From Planctomycetota bacterium (lineage in GTDB: Bacteria > Planctomycetota > JAJSAM01 > JAJVHW01), in assembly GCA_024280885.1 (NCBI GenBank), contig JAJRPF010000014.1, positions 62,001 through 126,000 on the forward strand: a stretch of DNA of 64,000 bases, read 5' to 3'. Under the pieces are notes generated by a model. It did not search any database. It saw only the letters and a program-made list of their open reading frames with translations, and was not told the DNA's origin. Position numbers and translations under genes: made by a program. This document shows, in pieces, positions 17,088 through 26,009 of this stretch; the first letter of the stretch is position 1; every line of letters starts with the position of its first letter.

Positions 17088-17965
17088 GGCTCGAAGATCT
17101 CGATCCGGCACTCTTCGAGCTCGGACTCGCGATCTATCTGCACCATGCGTACGAGGGCTGCGAGACGCCGGAGTCGGCCCAGATCGACGTCTCGTCGCTG
17201 CGAACGGCCAACGACGTGCTCGCACTCTTCACCGAAGAGGTGCCGCCCAACCCCGGCGGCGAGTCGCATCGACATCTCGTGCTCCGGCTCGGCAACTGCG
17301 GCTATCCCCACATGAAACTCGCGCTCATGGAGTTCGTGGATCCGGGGCAGTGGTTCTGGTCCGTCGATACGCACGATCGCGCGCAGATCCCGGCTGGCTC
17401 CCCCGACTGGGCGCTGTGGCAGTCGTTGCGGAAGGACAACCTGGCGATCAAGGGGCGCGTCGAGCGCGCGTGGCGCGAGGCCGGGATCACGACCGCGCGT
17501 GTCGTTGCCGAGCGGCTCACGCCTGTCAAACGCGAGTGCCGCGGTCCGCTCGTCCTGGTCGTGGACGACGAGGACGGTATGCGCTCGGTGGCGGTGAACA
17601 TCCTCCAGGGCGAGGACTACCGCGTCGTCGAGGCGTCGTCCGGGGACGAGGCGCTCCAGCTCTTCGACAGCATCCACCCGGATCTCGTTCTGATGGACTA
17701 CGAGATGCCAGAGATGGATGGCGCCATGGTCTGCGCCGAGCTTCGGCGCCGCGAACTCGTCACGGCGGGGCACCCGCACACGCCGGTATTGCTCGCCACC
17801 GCGGGGCAGGTTCGGCTCTCGGAGATCCCCGGCGCCGACGGCTTCCTCATGAAGCCGTATCATCGCACCCTCCTGCTTTCCTTCGTCGCGCACCAGCTTC
17901 CGGAGAAGAAGAGGGATTGCGATGCGTCCGGAGCCGAAGACGGCCCCGGAATTGCGTCCGACTGA
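17084..17965 (+). CDS. Response regulator with an unrecognised N-terminal domain
   Basis: The GTG start overlaps the pyrD stop. Residues about 150-285 are a receiver domain with the acidic pocket D161-D162-E163, phospho-acceptor D205 (LMDYEMPEMDG) and conserved K257 (MKPY). The N-terminal 145 residues are soluble, rich in aromatic and acidic residues (for example QWFWSVDTHDRAQ) and match no family I recognise. A receiver at the C terminus without a DNA-binding output suggests the N-terminal domain is the output or sensor. No histidine kinase lies nearby, so its partner is elsewhere. Confidence 0.8.
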   Translation: MRLEDLDPALFELGLAIYLHHAYEGCETPESAQIDVSSLRTANDVLALFTEEVPPNPGGESHRHLVLRLGNCGYPHMKLALMEFVDPGQWFWSVDTHDRAQIPAGSPDWALWQSLRKDNLAIKGRVERAWREAGITTARVVAERLTPVKRECRGPLVLVVDDEDGMRSVAVNILQGEDYRVVEASSGDEALQLFDSIHPDLVLMDYEMPEMDGAMVCAELRRRELVTAGHPHTPVLLATAGQVRLSEIPGADGFLMKPYHRTLLLSFVAHQLPEKKRDCDASGAEDGPGIASD

Positions 17966-18004
17966 CCTCCACGTCCTTCCCGGCTCCCGAGGCGACACAC
18001 TGTC

Positions 18005-20851
18005 ATGGCCGATTTCGAGTTCCTGGGGCGTGGGCTGAAGAGACTCTTCGGCTCACGCAACGATCGCATCCTCAAACAGCTCTCCCCGGTTGTGGGAGAG
18101 GTGAATGCTCTGGAGCCCTCGTTCGAGGCTCTGAGCGACGCTCAGCTCCGCGCCAAGACGGCGGAGTTCCGTGCGCGCCTGGACGCTGGGGAGTCGCTCG
18201 ACGACATTCTGCCGGAGGCCTTTGCGACGGTGCGCGAGTCCTCCAAGCGGACTCTGGGTATGCGCCATTTCGACGTGCAGATCATCGGCGGGATGATCCT
18301 CCACCAGGGCACGATCGCCGAGATGACGACCGGCGAGGGTAAGACGCTCGTCTGCACGCTCGCCGCGTACCTGAACGCGCTCAAGGGCGATGGCGTCCAC
18401 GTCGTGACCGTGAATGACTACCTCGCCAAGCGCGACGCCCTCTGGATGCGGCCCGTGTTTCGCGCGCTCGACCTCGAGGTCGGCATCATCCAGTCGCAGA
18501 TGCCCCCGTCGCTGCGTCTCCCGGCGTATCGCGCAGACATCACGTACGGGACGAACTCCGAGTTCGGCTTCGACTACTTGCGCGACAACATGAAGTTGCG
18601 TCTCGAGGACCAGACGCAGCAGGGCAAGCACAACTACGCGATCATCGACGAGGTGGACTCGATCCTCATCGACGAAGCTCGTACGCCCCTGATCATCGCC
18701 GGCGCGGCACAGCAGTCCGCTGATCAGTACTACCTCGCTGATCGCGTCGTGAAGCAACTCGAGATCGACGTTCATTTCGAGGTCAACGAGAAAGACCATC
18801 ACGTCACGCTGACGGAAGAGGGCATCGATCTCGCCCAGGAACTGGCTGGCGTCGGTTCGTTCTACGATCCGCAGAACATCGAGTGGCCGCACCACATCGA
18901 CCAGTCGCTCAAGGCGAACTACCTCTACAAGCGCGACAAGGAATACGTCGTCGACGATGGCGACGAGGGCCCCGAGATCGTCATCGTGGACGAGTTCACC
19001 GGGCGCAAGATGCGCGGGCGTCGATGGAGCGACGGTCTCCACCAGGCGGTCGAGGCCAAGGAGGGTCTGAGCATCCGCGAGGAGAACCAGACGCTCGCGA
19101 CGATCACGTATCAGAACTTCTTCCGGCAGTACGACAAGCTCTCGGGTATGACCGGCACGGCCACGACCGAGGCGCCGGAATTCTCGAAGATCTACAGCCT
19201 GGAAGTGCTCGTCGTTCCGACCAACCGCAAGCTGCGGCGCGTCGCCGAGGACGATCTCATCTACCGCACCGCCGAGGAGAAATTCGACGCCGTGGCCGAG
19301 GAGATCGCCCGCGTCCACGAGCAGGGGCGCCCGATGCTCGTCGGCACGACCAGCGTCGAGAAGAGCGAGCGCCTCGCCGGACTCCTCGAGGCGCGCGGGA
19401 TCCCGCACGAACTGCTGAATGCGAAGCAGCACGAGCGCGAGGCGCATATCGTCGCAAATGCGGGACAGTCGAAGGCCGTCACGATCGCCACCAACATGGC
19501 GGGCCGCGGCACCGACATCATCCTGGGCGAAGGCGTGCGGGAGATGGGCGGACTGCATGTCATCGCCACCGAGCGTCACGAGGCGCGTCGCATCGACAAT
19601 CAGCTCCGCGGTCGTGCCGGGCGCCAGGGCGACCCCGGTTCGTCGCAATTCTTCCTCTCGCTCGAAGACGATCTGATGCGGATCTTCGCGAAGGATTGGG
19701 TCGGCACCATGCTGCAGAAGCTCGGCATGGAGGACGGTCAGGAGATCCAATCTCCGATGGTGTCGCGCATGATCGAGCGTGTGCAGCGGAAGATGGAGGC
19801 GCACAACTTCGACATCCGCAAGAACCTCCTCGAGTACGACGCGGTCAACAACGAGCAGCGCAAGGTCGTCTACGGCTGGCGGCAGGCAATTCTCGAGGGC
19901 GACGATCAGAGCGAGCGCCTCGGGCGCTGGGTGCGCGAGTTCTGTGCGCGCCTCGCGGCGACGCACCTCGAGAAGAAACCCGAGACCGAGGATGACAGGG
20001 ACGAAGACGACGGGCCGGATGTCGCGGGGCTCAGTCGTCGCTTCGCGCAGCTCTTCGGTGACGAGACGGGGATTACGGCGAAGAGCCTTCACGGCCTCGC
20101 GACGAAGGAGATCATCGCCCTCCTTGGCGACGCTGCGGAGAAGTCGTATCGGGACCGCCGCGAGGAGTTCGGCGTCGAGCGGATGGAGCCACTCGAGCGC
20201 TATCTGCTGCTCCAGACCATCGACGACAAGTGGAAGGATCACCTCCACGCGCTGGACTACCTGCGGACCGGCGTCGGCATGCGTGGCTACGGCCAGGAGG
20301 ACCCGAAGATCGTCTACCGGCGCGAGTCGGCGGACTTCTTCCGGCGCATGATCGAGGCCGTCCAGGAGAACGTCATCGATCTGATGATGCGCGTCGAGCC
20401 GCCCGAGAGCGCCGGGGACCTCGCATCCGCGCGGCCTCCGGCGCCCGAGCCGCAGCCTGTTGCGCTGCCCGGGTCGACGTTCGATGAGGACTCGTGGGGC
20501 GAGTACGACGACGCGGACGAGATCGACTGGGATGACGTGGAGCGCAGCCAGGCTGACGCATTACGTCAACTGGCCGAGGACGGCGAGAAGCGTCGTGAGA
20601 CCGCAGCGGCAGCAGCGAAGGCGGCGCAGGAAAAGCGCGCCGAAGACGCTCTGCGGGCTGCGGGTGGCTCACTGACGAGTACCTCCCCCGGCTCCGGTCC
20701 GCTGCGTCGTCCGCGGCATCCAGTCGCTGCCTCCGGCGCACGGGCGCGCGATGCGTTCTTGACGAAGGGTGGGGGGAACGTCAGCACCAAGCCCAACGAG
20801 CCCTGTCCGTGCGGAAGCGGCCGAAAGTTCAAGAAGTGCTGCGGCGGTTGA
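18005..20851 (+). CDS. secA: Preprotein translocase ATPase SecA
   Basis: SecA drives proteins through SecYEG. Visible are FGSRNDRILK near the start, Walker A with GEGKT (residues 110-114), VNDYLAKRD, the DEVDSILIDEARTPLIIAG DEAD-type motif, the preprotein cross-linking region, TNMAGRGTDI, RRIDNQLRGRAGRQGDPGSS, and the helical scaffold ending VRRESADFF-like. After an Ala/Glu/Pro-rich linker comes the C-terminal SEC-C zinc motif PCPCGSGRKFKKCCGG, which binds SecB or ribosomes. It is 948 residues, slightly long because of a loop at about 660-680 (Glu/Asp-rich). It is a single intact frame. Confidence 0.97.
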   Translation: MADFEFLGRGLKRLFGSRNDRILKQLSPVVGEVNALEPSFEALSDAQLRAKTAEFRARLDAGESLDDILPEAFATVRESSKRTLGMRHFDVQIIGGMILHQGTIAEMTTGEGKTLVCTLAAYLNALKGDGVHVVTVNDYLAKRDALWMRPVFRALDLEVGIIQSQMPPSLRLPAYRADITYGTNSEFGFDYLRDNMKLRLEDQTQQGKHNYAIIDEVDSILIDEARTPLIIAGAAQQSADQYYLADRVVKQLEIDVHFEVNEKDHHVTLTEEGIDLAQELAGVGSFYDPQNIEWPHHIDQSLKANYLYKRDKEYVVDDGDEGPEIVIVDEFTGRKMRGRRWSDGLHQAVEAKEGLSIREENQTLATITYQNFFRQYDKLSGMTGTATTEAPEFSKIYSLEVLVVPTNRKLRRVAEDDLIYRTAEEKFDAVAEEIARVHEQGRPMLVGTTSVEKSERLAGLLEARGIPHELLNAKQHEREAHIVANAGQSKAVTIATNMAGRGTDIILGEGVREMGGLHVIATERHEARRIDNQLRGRAGRQGDPGSSQFFLSLEDDLMRIFAKDWVGTMLQKLGMEDGQEIQSPMVSRMIERVQRKMEAHNFDIRKNLLEYDAVNNEQRKVVYGWRQAILEGDDQSERLGRWVREFCARLAATHLEKKPETEDDRDEDDGPDVAGLSRRFAQLFGDETGITAKSLHGLATKEIIALLGDAAEKSYRDRREEFGVERMEPLERYLLLQTIDDKWKDHLHALDYLRTGVGMRGYGQEDPKIVYRRESADFFRRMIEAVQENVIDLMMRVEPPESAGDLASARPPAPEPQPVALPGSTFDEDSWGEYDDADEIDWDDVERSQADALRQLAEDGEKRRETAAAAAKAAQEKRAEDALRAAGGSLTSTSPGSGPLRRPRHPVAASGARARDAFLTKGGGNVSTKPNEPCPCGSGRKFKKCCGG

Positions 20852-20854
20852 CCG

Positions 20855-20910
20855 CACTGTGTCAGACGGCACCGCGTCAGACGGAGAACGCGGTAGGCGG
20901 AGGCACAGTG
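20855..20910 (+). other. Two-tier stem-loop between secA and the Kdo transferase gene
   Basis: CACTGTG (20855-20861) pairs with CACAGTG (20904-20910), and within it ACCGCGT (20871-20877) pairs with ACGCGGT (20888-20894). The motif GTCAGACGG is repeated directly on the left side. No T-run follows, so it may be an mRNA processing or attenuation structure and not a simple terminator. Confidence 0.4.
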
Positions 20911-20957
20911 ACCCTCTGCTACGCCGAATGTCGGTGCGCATCGCACGTCGAAAGTAG

Positions 20958-22325
20958 ATGACGAGCAGCGGCGACGTCTCGGGCCGCCCCGCGTCGGGCG
21001 CGGTGCGCATCCACCTACTGCAGTTGGTCTATGACGTCTTCTACGTCATGGCCCTGCTGATCGGGCTGCCCGTCATCGTGTTCATGATGCTCACCAGCAG
21101 GCGGTGGCGGGCGGGCATCTCACAGCGACTCGGCTTCGCTCCGCGGCGCACGGGAAACCGGCCGGTCATCTGGGTTCACGGCGTCTCGAATGGTGAGGTG
21201 CTCGCCGCCCGCGAACTCGTCGACCTCATCGGTCACGAGATGCCGTGGGTGGACGTCGTGATCAGCACGACCACGCGCACCGGCCACGAGGCGGCCCTGC
21301 GGACCTATCGCGACAAGCTCGTCTTTTTCTATCCGTTGGATCTCTCGTTCGCGACGCGGATGGTGATGGATCGCATCCGTCCAGATCTCGTCCTGCTGAT
21401 GGAACTCGAGCTCTGGCCGAACTTCCTGTTGACGACGAGCCTGCGCGGCGTCCCCGTGCTGCTCGCAAACGGGCGGATGTCGGAGAAGAGTGCGCGCGAC
21501 TACTTGCGGCTGCAACGGTTGATCCCGGAGCCGCTGACCCGCGTCCTCCACTACTGCGTGCAATCGGAAGAGTATGCGGCGCGTTTCCGTTCGCTCGGTG
21601 TCGCGCGTGATCGAATCACGATCACCGGGTCGATGAAATTCGACACCGTCGTGGAGTCGTTGCCCGCCCAACTCGGTGCGGACTATCGGCATCGACTTGC
21701 GATCCGCGACGGCGATTTCATTCTCTTCGGCGGGAGCACGCATGGGCTGGAGGAGTCGCTCCTGCTCGATGCGTTGGCCGAGATCCGCGTCACACATCCG
21801 GCGGCCAGGCTCGTTCTCGTTCCGCGGCACCCGGACCACGTTCGCGAAGTGGACGCCGTCGTGAAGGCCCGCGGCCTCACCGCCGTGCGGCTCTCGCAGC
21901 TCACGGAACATTGGCCGAGTGGAATCGATCCGTACAAATCTGTCGTCGTGGGGGATACCGCGGGCGAACTCTCCAATCTCTACGACGTCGCAGATCTGGT
22001 CTTCGTCGGTGGCTCGCTCACGAAGCGCGGGGGGCAAAATATGATGGAGCCCGCCGGTCTCGGCAAGGCGGTGGTCGTCGGACCGAATACATGGAATTTC
22101 CGCGATCCGATGGAGTTGCTGCTCGCCCGCGACGGTATCCGGCAAGTGACCGACGCTGACACCGTGAAGGCTGAGCTCGTCCGGCTCGCATCTGATGCCC
22201 CGGCACGGCGGTTGCTCGGTGAGAATGCGCGTGGCATCTGCCGCGAGAGCAAGGGTGCCACGCGGCGCATTCTGGACATTGTCCGCGATTACGTGCCGAA
22301 TCCGCGTCTTGGGGCGGACGAGTAG
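20958..22325 (+). CDS. waaA: 3-deoxy-D-manno-octulosonic acid transferase (WaaA/KdtA)
   Basis: WaaA adds Kdo to lipid A precursors at the inner membrane. The 455-residue GT30-type protein has an N-terminal membrane anchor ([23 protein letters not shown]), [13 protein letters not shown], the donor-site variant [26 protein letters not shown], the MELELWPN motif, ITGSMKFD, and a C-terminal [20 protein letters not shown] nucleotide-sugar-binding segment. This implies a Kdo-containing LPS-type outer membrane. The commonly seen SVGE is replaced by GVSNGE. It sits between secA and metK without other LPS genes. Confidence 0.9.
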   Translation: MTSSGDVSGRPASGAVRIHLLQLVYDVFYVMALLIGLPVIVFMMLTSRRWRAGISQRLGFAPRRTGNRPVIWVHGVSNGEVLAARELVDLIGHEMPWVDVVISTTTRTGHEAALRTYRDKLVFFYPLDLSFATRMVMDRIRPDLVLLMELELWPNFLLTTSLRGVPVLLANGRMSEKSARDYLRLQRLIPEPLTRVLHYCVQSEEYAARFRSLGVARDRITITGSMKFDTVVESLPAQLGADYRHRLAIRDGDFILFGGSTHGLEESLLLDALAEIRVTHPAARLVLVPRHPDHVREVDAVVKARGLTAVRLSQLTEHWPSGIDPYKSVVVGDTAGELSNLYDVADLVFVGGSLTKRGGQNMMEPAGLGKAVVVGPNTWNFRDPMELLLARDGIRQVTDADTVKAELVRLASDAPARRLLGENARGICRESKGATRRILDIVRDYVPNPRLGADE

Positions 22326-22402
22326 CCGTCGCCAAGACCACAGAAGCCCACACCACGATCCAGCGCCGCAGAACCCGTACAGCGCAAGAAGGAGCCTGCA
22401 GA

Positions 22403-23560
22403 ATGAGTCAGCGTCACCTGTTCACGTCGGAGTGCGTCTCGATGGGGCACCCCGACAAGGTCGCCGATCAGATCAGCGACGCGGTGGTGGATGCGTTCCT
22501 CGCGCAGGACCCGAACGCGCGCGTGGCGGTCGAGACTCTCGTGACCACGGATCTCGTGGTGCTCTCGGGCGAGGTGAAGGCGGCACCGGGAACCGAGGTC
22601 ATGTACGAACCCCTGGTGCGGAAGACGATCGCGGAGATCGGGTACCACGACCCGGAGCTCAAATTCGATGCCGCCACCTGCAATATCCAATTGCACGTGC
22701 ACGAGCAGTCGCCGGATATCTCGCAGGGCGTGGATCAGGCTGGCGGTGGTCTCGGCGCGGGCGATCAGGGCCTGATGTTCGGATATGCGTGCGACGACAC
22801 CGACGAGCGGATGCCGTTGCCCATCCACCTGGCGCGACAGATCCTCGATCGCCAGGTGACCTGCCGCCAGACGAAGGAACTCCCGTGGCTGCGTCCCGAT
22901 GCGAAGTCGCAGGTCACCGTGGAATTCGAGGACGAGCGGCCGCTGCGCATCCACACGGTCGTTCTCTCGACCCAGCACGCTCCCGACATCGCGAGCGACG
23001 AACTACGCGCCGCATCGATCGAGAAGATCATCCGTCCGTCGCTACCTGTCGAGTTGCTGGACGACGAGACCGTGTTCCATGTCAACCCGACCGGGACCTT
23101 CGTGATCGGTGGTCCCCATGGCGATACGGGCCTCACGGGGCGCAAGATCATCGTTGACACATACGGCGGCTGGAGTCGTCACGGTGGCGGCGCTTTCAGT
23201 GGGAAGGACCCGTCGAAGGTCGATCGCTCGGCTGCATACATGGCGCGCTACGTGGCCCGTAACCTCGTAGATGCGGGGCTCGCGCGCCGCTGCGAGGTGC
23301 AACTCGCCTACGCGATTGGCGTCGCCGAACCGCTCTCGATCCGCGTGGACACGTTCGGCACTGGTGCCGCGACGGGGCCGCAACTGGCGCAGGTCGTGCG
23401 CGACAACTTCGACCTGACCCCGACAGGCATGCTCGAGACGCTGGCGCTGCGACGTCCCGTCTACCTGCCGACCGCGCGCTTCGGTCACTTCGGTCGCACA
23501 GGCGATGGCTATCGCTGGGAGGTCTCGGATCGAGCCGACCAGCTGCGTGGCTCGCTCTGA
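22403..23560 (+). CDS. metK: S-adenosylmethionine synthase (MetK)
   Basis: MetK makes S-adenosylmethionine from methionine and ATP. The signature segments are present: [40 protein letters not shown] (ATP loop), [40 protein letters not shown] and the closing domain [13 protein letters not shown]. At 385 residues it is a normal length. The ATG is preceded by AAGGAG nine or so bases upstream (GAAGGAGCCTGCAGA). The 77-bp leader is too short for a SAM riboswitch. A strong intrinsic terminator follows. Confidence 0.97.
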   Translation: MSQRHLFTSECVSMGHPDKVADQISDAVVDAFLAQDPNARVAVETLVTTDLVVLSGEVKAAPGTEVMYEPLVRKTIAEIGYHDPELKFDAATCNIQLHVHEQSPDISQGVDQAGGGLGAGDQGLMFGYACDDTDERMPLPIHLARQILDRQVTCRQTKELPWLRPDAKSQVTVEFEDERPLRIHTVVLSTQHAPDIASDELRAASIEKIIRPSLPVELLDDETVFHVNPTGTFVIGGPHGDTGLTGRKIIVDTYGGWSRHGGGAFSGKDPSKVDRSAAYMARYVARNLVDAGLARRCEVQLAYAIGVAEPLSIRVDTFGTGAATGPQLAQVVRDNFDLTPTGMLETLALRRPVYLPTARFGHFGRTGDGYRWEVSDRADQLRGSL

Positions 23561-23579
23561 CCGAAGAGTGCGTCGAGAT

Positions 23580-23612
23580 GGGGGCCGTGGCGTCGTCACG
23601 CGCCCCCTTTTT
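23580..23612 (+). terminator. Rho-independent terminator after metK
   Basis: GGGGGC-CGTG pairs with CACG-CGCCCCC across a short loop and is followed by TTTTT. Stem and U-tract are both present 20 bases after the metK stop. Confidence 0.8.
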
Positions 23613-23915
23613 GATTCCGAACCGGAGTTCGCCCGCTTCTCCCGCACCGAAATTGCACAGCGTGAAGCCAACGCGTGAGCTCCGAATCGAGGCTGACGCA
23701 GGCTCCAGGACCCGATGATCTGCGCGTGCGCACCCGTTGGGCTCGCAAGGAACGCAAATCCCTTGGGAGGAAGCGCTTGAAGTCCTGGAAACCCCGGTGG
23801 TACATTTCGCCCGCGTTGGGCTGCTCCGGCGAGCAGACGTGTGTTTCTTGTCGGGCGCGGTTGGACGTTTGGGCGGTTTGGGCGACGCGTGCCTGAGCGG
23901 AAGAGGAGGGTTTGA
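23613..23915. other. Leader region upstream of the pseudopilin gene, no CDS supported
   Basis: About 300 bp with short open frames of implausible composition on both strands. Just before the pseudopilin gene, GAGGAGGG lies five bases before the ATG. No confident promoter hexamers or structured element were found. Confidence 0.4.
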
Positions 23916-24548
23916 ATGCGTAATCGGGAGCAGGGTTTCACCCTGATCGAGATCTTGGTCGTCATCACCATCATCGCCAGCTTGGCGGGCGCGGTGCTGA
24001 TTTTGGTGCCGCGAATCCAAGAGAAGCAGCGGCAGACGACGTGCGCGAACCACCTGCGCCAGCTCGGCGGTATCTACACGAGCGAGTCGATGGAGAACCC
24101 GGGACTACCGCCGCATGTCGGCGCGTCCCTGTTCCTCTATTACAGGCAGAAGCACTTCATTCAGAAGAACCGCGAGGAAGTCCTCATCTGCCCGGGTGAT
24201 AACTCGGTCAAGATGCCGGCGAATGCGGCCGACAGCGAGCGCTACGACGAGATCGACGTCGACAACCCGCCGCTGGACGTCTGCTCGTACATGGCGCGTG
24301 ATTTCATCAGCTATCCCCTCAGCAATGAGGCTCCGGCTGCTCAGATCATCGCCTCTGATCGCAACGGCACGGACAACAAGACGCCGCACCACCGCGACGG
24401 CTTGAACATCCTCTATGATGACGGTGCGGTACAGTTCAAGGACCGCGAGTACCTCGGGCTCGAGCCCGAAGACCCGATCGTTGTAGGACCGGAGGCCACC
24501 AACGAGCTCCTGCGCCAGGTGGTCTACGGGCCGCCCCGCAAGGAGTAA
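23916..24548 (+). CDS. Type II secretion/type IV pilus pseudopilin, DUF1559-like
   Basis: The N terminus MRNREQGFTLIEILVVITII is a class III prepilin signal: cleavage is after the Gly before FTLIE, with Glu at +5 and a hydrophobic helix. The following domain ends in HHRDGLNILYDDGAVQF, similar to the H-x9-DG tail of planctomycete DUF1559 pseudopilins, where a hairpin with an Asp-Gly pair closes the fold. Two cysteines (CPGDN, CSYMA) could form a disulfide. The likely processing and assembly machinery relative is the pil operon at 57.9-64 kb. It stands alone after the metK terminator. Confidence 0.85.
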   Translation: MRNREQGFTLIEILVVITIIASLAGAVLILVPRIQEKQRQTTCANHLRQLGGIYTSESMENPGLPPHVGASLFLYYRQKHFIQKNREEVLICPGDNSVKMPANAADSERYDEIDVDNPPLDVCSYMARDFISYPLSNEAPAAQIIASDRNGTDNKTPHHRDGLNILYDDGAVQFKDREYLGLEPEDPIVVGPEATNELLRQVVYGPPRKE

Positions 24549-24666
24549 GTAGCGTAGCGTCGGAACCGACTCTCGCTCGTATCGCCCTCTCTCTCGGGAG
24601 ATCCTGACTCTCAGGAGCTACTCGAAGAGAGGGGGCCACGAACCCCCATCCGGGAGACCAGACCCC

Positions 24667-25272
24667 ATGAAGCGCATTCTCTTCTCAGCCGTTGCCGTCG
24701 TCGGCTTGATCGCCGTCGCAGGTATGTCCGCACCGTCAGCCGACGCCGCGGGTATTCGGTTGATGAACTTCACTGCTGGCGAGATGGACAACGCGATCTC
24801 GAATGGTCAGGCGAGTTACTACCTGACGTACACGGTCGAGAATGCGCGCGACGAGGCTGCACGGCCGAAGTTGCGCGTCGAAGTCCGTACCGAGACCGAC
24901 AAGACGTACGGCGATCGCTATGACGCGGCTGCGTCGAAGGCCGCGGCCGCCGCGAACAAGCAGAAGGGCGGCTACTCGTCCACGACGCAGATCCGCGGCG
25001 CGGACCTGGCGGCCGGTGCGTCCAAGGACGGCCTGGCTCAGTTCGGCCGGATCGATCCGAACGCCGACTACCTCGAGGTGCGCGTCTACGGTCTCTTCGA
25101 CCCGATTACGCGCGACCCGAAGGGCAACCTGTACTCGGAGAACCGCGTGCTTGTGCTCAACTACCGCCGCTACGGCGATGAGTACAATCGCCAGGACGAC
25201 GCGATCACGCTCGTCTCGACGAAGGAAATCCTGGACGGCGATCCCGTCCTGCTCCAAGCCGCCGAAGAGTAG
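24667..25272 (+). CDS. Hypothetical secreted protein
   Basis: A classical signal peptide (KRILFSAVAVVGLIAVAGMSA) ends at about PSADAA, giving a mature protein of roughly 173 residues. The mature part alternates short strands (IRLMNFTAGEM, ASYYLTYTVENA, PKLRVEVRTET, EVRVYGLFDPITRD, VLVLNYRRYGDEY), suggesting an all-beta fold with an Ala/Lys-rich insert near residues 85-100. No family was recognised. GGGAG lies about nine bases upstream of the ATG, and a very strong hairpin follows the stop. Confidence 0.7.
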   Translation: MKRILFSAVAVVGLIAVAGMSAPSADAAGIRLMNFTAGEMDNAISNGQASYYLTYTVENARDEAARPKLRVEVRTETDKTYGDRYDAAASKAAAAANKQKGGYSSTTQIRGADLAAGASKDGLAQFGRIDPNADYLEVRVYGLFDPITRDPKGNLYSENRVLVLNYRRYGDEYNRQDDAITLVSTKEILDGDPVLLQAAEE

Positions 25273-25283
25273 AAGGCGACGCA

Positions 25284-25330
25284 CGAATAGAAGAAGCCTC
25301 GAACCTCCGGTTCGGGGCTTCTTCTATTCG
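25284..25330 (+). terminator. Long hairpin after the secreted-protein gene
   Basis: CGAATAGAAGAAGCCTCGAA and its partner downstream form a 22-bp stem with one mismatch and a TCC loop. The right arm carries GGCTTCTTCTATT, a T-rich tail, so intrinsic termination is plausible in the plus direction. It begins the composite repeat block described separately. Confidence 0.7.
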
Positions 25331-25335
25331 TGTAC

Positions 25336-25387
25336 GTGCCGACGGAGTCGGCACGTGATATTGCGTTTGTGCCGACTCCGTCGGCAC
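25336..25387. repeat. Two 19-bp palindromes (GTGCCGAC-N3-GTCGGCAC)
   Basis: GTGCCGACGGAGTCGGCAC at 25336-25354 and GTGCCGACTCCGTCGGCAC at 25369-25387 are the same palindrome with the loop inverted. A third copy lies at 31233-31251, in the equivalent place beside the second dispersed repeat. They could be protein-binding sites or remnants of a mobile repeat. Confidence 0.65.
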
Positions 25388-25432
25388 GCTCGCTCTCGCT
25401 CGCATGTTCGGCTCCGGGTCGGGCTCCGACTG
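25388..25432. repeat. Partial copy of the 187-bp dispersed repeat
   Basis: The run CTCGCTCTCGCTCGCATGTT onward matches 25513-25557 of the full copy next to it with few changes (GGCTCCGGGTCGGGCTCCGA), after which the match stops. It indicates local duplication of the repeat. Confidence 0.5.
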
Positions 25433-25486
25433 CGCGACGCGAGTGTCACGCTGAGTGCTGCGCACACAGCCCGCCGCTCGCTGTGT

Positions 25487-25673
25487 TGCGTTTGGGTCGC
25501 CTCCGGCTCCCCGCTCGCTCTCGCTCGCGTGTTCGGCTTCGGGTCGGGCTCCGACTGCTTCAACCGGGGCCGCGCTCGGAGTTCGTTGCGGCGCATCGGA
25601 TCGTGGCCTCGACGCGGGAGTGAACGCGCCGGGACGGCGGGTTTCGCAGGCGGAATCCCCCTCCTACGCCTCA
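25487..25673. repeat. 187-bp dispersed repeat, copy A
   Basis: This block aligns without gaps to 31259-31445 with about 18 differences by hand count (near 90% identity), from TGCGTTTGGGTCGCCTCCGG to a shared GCCTCAC end. It has no plausible protein frame. It lies between convergent genes, the secreted-protein gene and dnaE. Confidence 0.75.
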
Positions 25674-25674
25674 C

Positions 25675-25734
25675 CGCGAGTGTCACGGCGAGTGTCACGG
25701 CGAGTGTCACGGCGAGTGTCACGGCGAGTGCTGC
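25675..25734. repeat. 12-bp tandem repeat, about 4.5 copies
   Basis: GGCGAGTGTCAC is repeated in perfect register (25675-25686 with one change, then 25687, 25699 and 25711), ending in a degenerate GGCGAGTGCTGC. A related GAGTGTCACGCTGAGTGCTG occurs at 25441. It directly abuts the end of the 187-bp repeat. Confidence 0.75.
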
Positions 25735-25877
25735 GCGCACGCCCCGCCACTCGCTCTCGTTCCCAGCGTTGTCGTGGGGGCGGGCGTCGCATAACTCCAC
25801 AGACCGGGTCGGCCTTTGGGCCTTTGTAGCCTCAACGTGAGTCCGAAGTCGCGTCACAGCGCCGTCAGTCACCGGAG

Positions 25878-25982
25878 AGACCGGGTCTCCTTTCGCGCCT
25901 TCTCACTGACGTTGCAGTCCCGGCTCGCACCGGGATGCCAGCTCGTCGCCAGGTCGAAAAGGCGCGAAAGCAGACCCGGTCT
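25878..25982. repeat. 24-bp inverted repeat downstream of dnaE
   Basis: AGACCGGGTCTCCTTTCGCG at 25878-25897 (arm to 25901) pairs with 25959-25982 with a single mismatch in 24 bp; the loop is 57 bp. It lies 30 bp past the dnaE stop (minus strand), so it may act as a transcription barrier for dnaE. Fragments of the same AGACCGGGTC word recur at about 25812 and, inverted, near 31713-31736. Confidence 0.6.
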
Positions 25983-26009
25983 GGGGAGTCCCCGGTCTGA
26001 GGAGACCCG

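Noticed and set aside
18053..20248. 731-codon open frame antisense to secA
   Set aside because: SecA is complete on the plus strand; the antisense frame is a shadow.
22326..22402. SAM riboswitch upstream of metK
   Set aside because: The leader is 77 bp and shows none of the helices or terminator expected for SAM-I or SAM-II.
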